Origin: Silvania confinis
Lineage (GTDB): Bacteria; Pseudomonadota; Gammaproteobacteria; Enterobacterales; Enterobacteriaceae
Direction of reading: 5' to 3'
DNA: 64,000 nucleotides
Assembly (NCBI RefSeq): GCF_025564085.1
Contig: NZ_JAMGZJ010000074.1
Location: 62,001 to 126,000 of the forward strand
The translations under genes and the position numbers were made by a program. This document shows, in pieces, positions 63,668 to 64,000 of this stretch (within the stretch, counting starts at the first letter, position 1; every line of letters begins with the position of its first letter). Below the pieces are notes generated by a model, which was not told the origin of the DNA, made no database searches, and worked only from the letters and a program-made list of their open reading frames with translations.

Positions 63668-63699
63668 CCCTCTCCGGTGGGAGAGGGGCGGGGTGATGG
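63668..63699. repeat. Palindromic intergenic repeat
   Basis: CCCTCTCC-ggtg-GGAGAGGG followed by GCGGGGTGA, resembling a short dispersed palindrome (CCCTCTCC...GGAGAGGG...GGGTGAGGG) common between genes of Enterobacter, Klebsiella and Salmonella. It lies between convergent amtB and tesB. Confidence 0.5.
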
Positions 63700-63716
63700 C
63701 ATCAGGCCGCACACTT

Positions 63717-64000
63717 TTAACCCCGGTTGCGCATTACCCCTTCCTGCACCGTCGACGCCACCAGCACACCCTCCTGGCTATAGAACTCACCGCGAACAAA
63801 TCCACGGGCGCTCGATGCCGACGTACTCTCCACGCTGTACAGCAGCCAGTCGTTCATGTTGAACGGACGATGGAACCACATGGAATGATCGATAGTGGCA
63901 ACTTGCATACCTTTCTCGAGGAAACCCACCCCGTGCGGCTGCAGGGCAACCGGCAAGAAGTTAAAGTCCGAGGCATAGCCCAGCAAATACTGATGCACCC
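63717..64000 (-). CDS. tesB: Acyl-CoA thioesterase II TesB, C-terminal part
   Basis: The last 94 residues of TesB, truncated by the window end (about 286 residues in full). The fragment, beginning [14 protein letters not shown], includes the second hotdog's conserved [20 protein letters not shown] and the ending [13 protein letters not shown]. It hydrolyses a broad range of acyl-CoAs. Position next to amtB matches E. coli. Confidence 0.95.
   Translation of the reverse strand, partial: VHQYLLGYASDFNFLPVALQPHGVGFLEKGMQVATIDHSMWFHRPFNMNDWLLYSVESTSASSARGFVRGEFYSQEGVLVASTVQEGVMRNRG

Overview
The window is a piece of an enterobacterial chromosome. Most of it (1-13.4 kb and 35-64 kb) follows the Escherichia/Salmonella/Enterobacter gene order yajI-nrdR-ribD-ribH-nusB-thiL-yajO-dxs-ispA-xseB-thiI-yajL-panE-yajQ-yajR, then cyoEDCBA-ampG-yajG-bolA-tig-clpP-clpX-lon-hupB-ppiD-ybaV-fadM-queC-ybaE-cof-cdsH-decR-mdlA-mdlB-glnK-amtB-tesB. 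Proteins are close in sequence and length to E. coli homologues as I recall them. A cdsH-type cysteine desulfhydrase next to decR, as in Salmonella, argues against E. coli K-12. An Enterobacter, Lelliottia or Citrobacter-like organism is likely, but I cannot settle the genus by reading.

Core left arm (1-13.4 kb): riboflavin, thiamine and isoprenoid enzymes, tRNA thiolation (thiI), pantothenate (panE) and the transporter yajR. pgpA, which I expect between thiL and yajO, is absent, and an inverted REP pair occupies that spot.

Accessory island (about 13.5-34.9 kb), lying between yajR and the end of the cyo operon, AT-rich and without an integrase. At each edge, on the minus strand, is one gene for a small peptide with a double-glycine-type leader, built of 11-residue repeats. 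Between them thirteen further genes plus a two-partner secretion pair (15 in all) run head to tail on the plus strand over 19 kb, with gaps mostly below 60 bases. They encode a haemagglutinin-type TpsA and its TpsB pore; a complete minimal type II fatty-acid/polyketide set (phosphopantetheinyl transferase, ketoreductase, dehydratase, acyl carrier protein, a fused ketosynthase-chain-length-factor, two degenerate ketosynthase-like proteins, malonyl transacylase) with a GcvT-like protein; and an envelope route for a hydrophobic product (LolD-like ATPase, FtsX/LolE-like permease, LolA-like periplasmic protein, an outer-membrane barrel and two further envelope proteins). There is no enoyl reductase or thioesterase. 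The enzyme list recalls the cyl (granadaene polyene/haemolysin) operon of group B Streptococcus, rebuilt with a Gram-negative export system. My inference is that the island makes and exports a polyene-like lipid or pigment, possibly together with the TPS protein and the two peptides.

Core right arm (35-64 kb): cytochrome bo3 oxidase operon, AmpG permease, the tig/clpP/clpX/lon proteostasis block with recognisable sigma-32 promoters, HU-beta, PpiD, queuosine synthesis, cysteine-responsive decR/cdsH, the MdlAB exporter and the nitrogen-regulated glnK-amtB operon with a clear sigma-54 promoter and NtrC site. The window ends inside tesB.

No rRNA, tRNA, CRISPR array, insertion sequence or prophage was seen.
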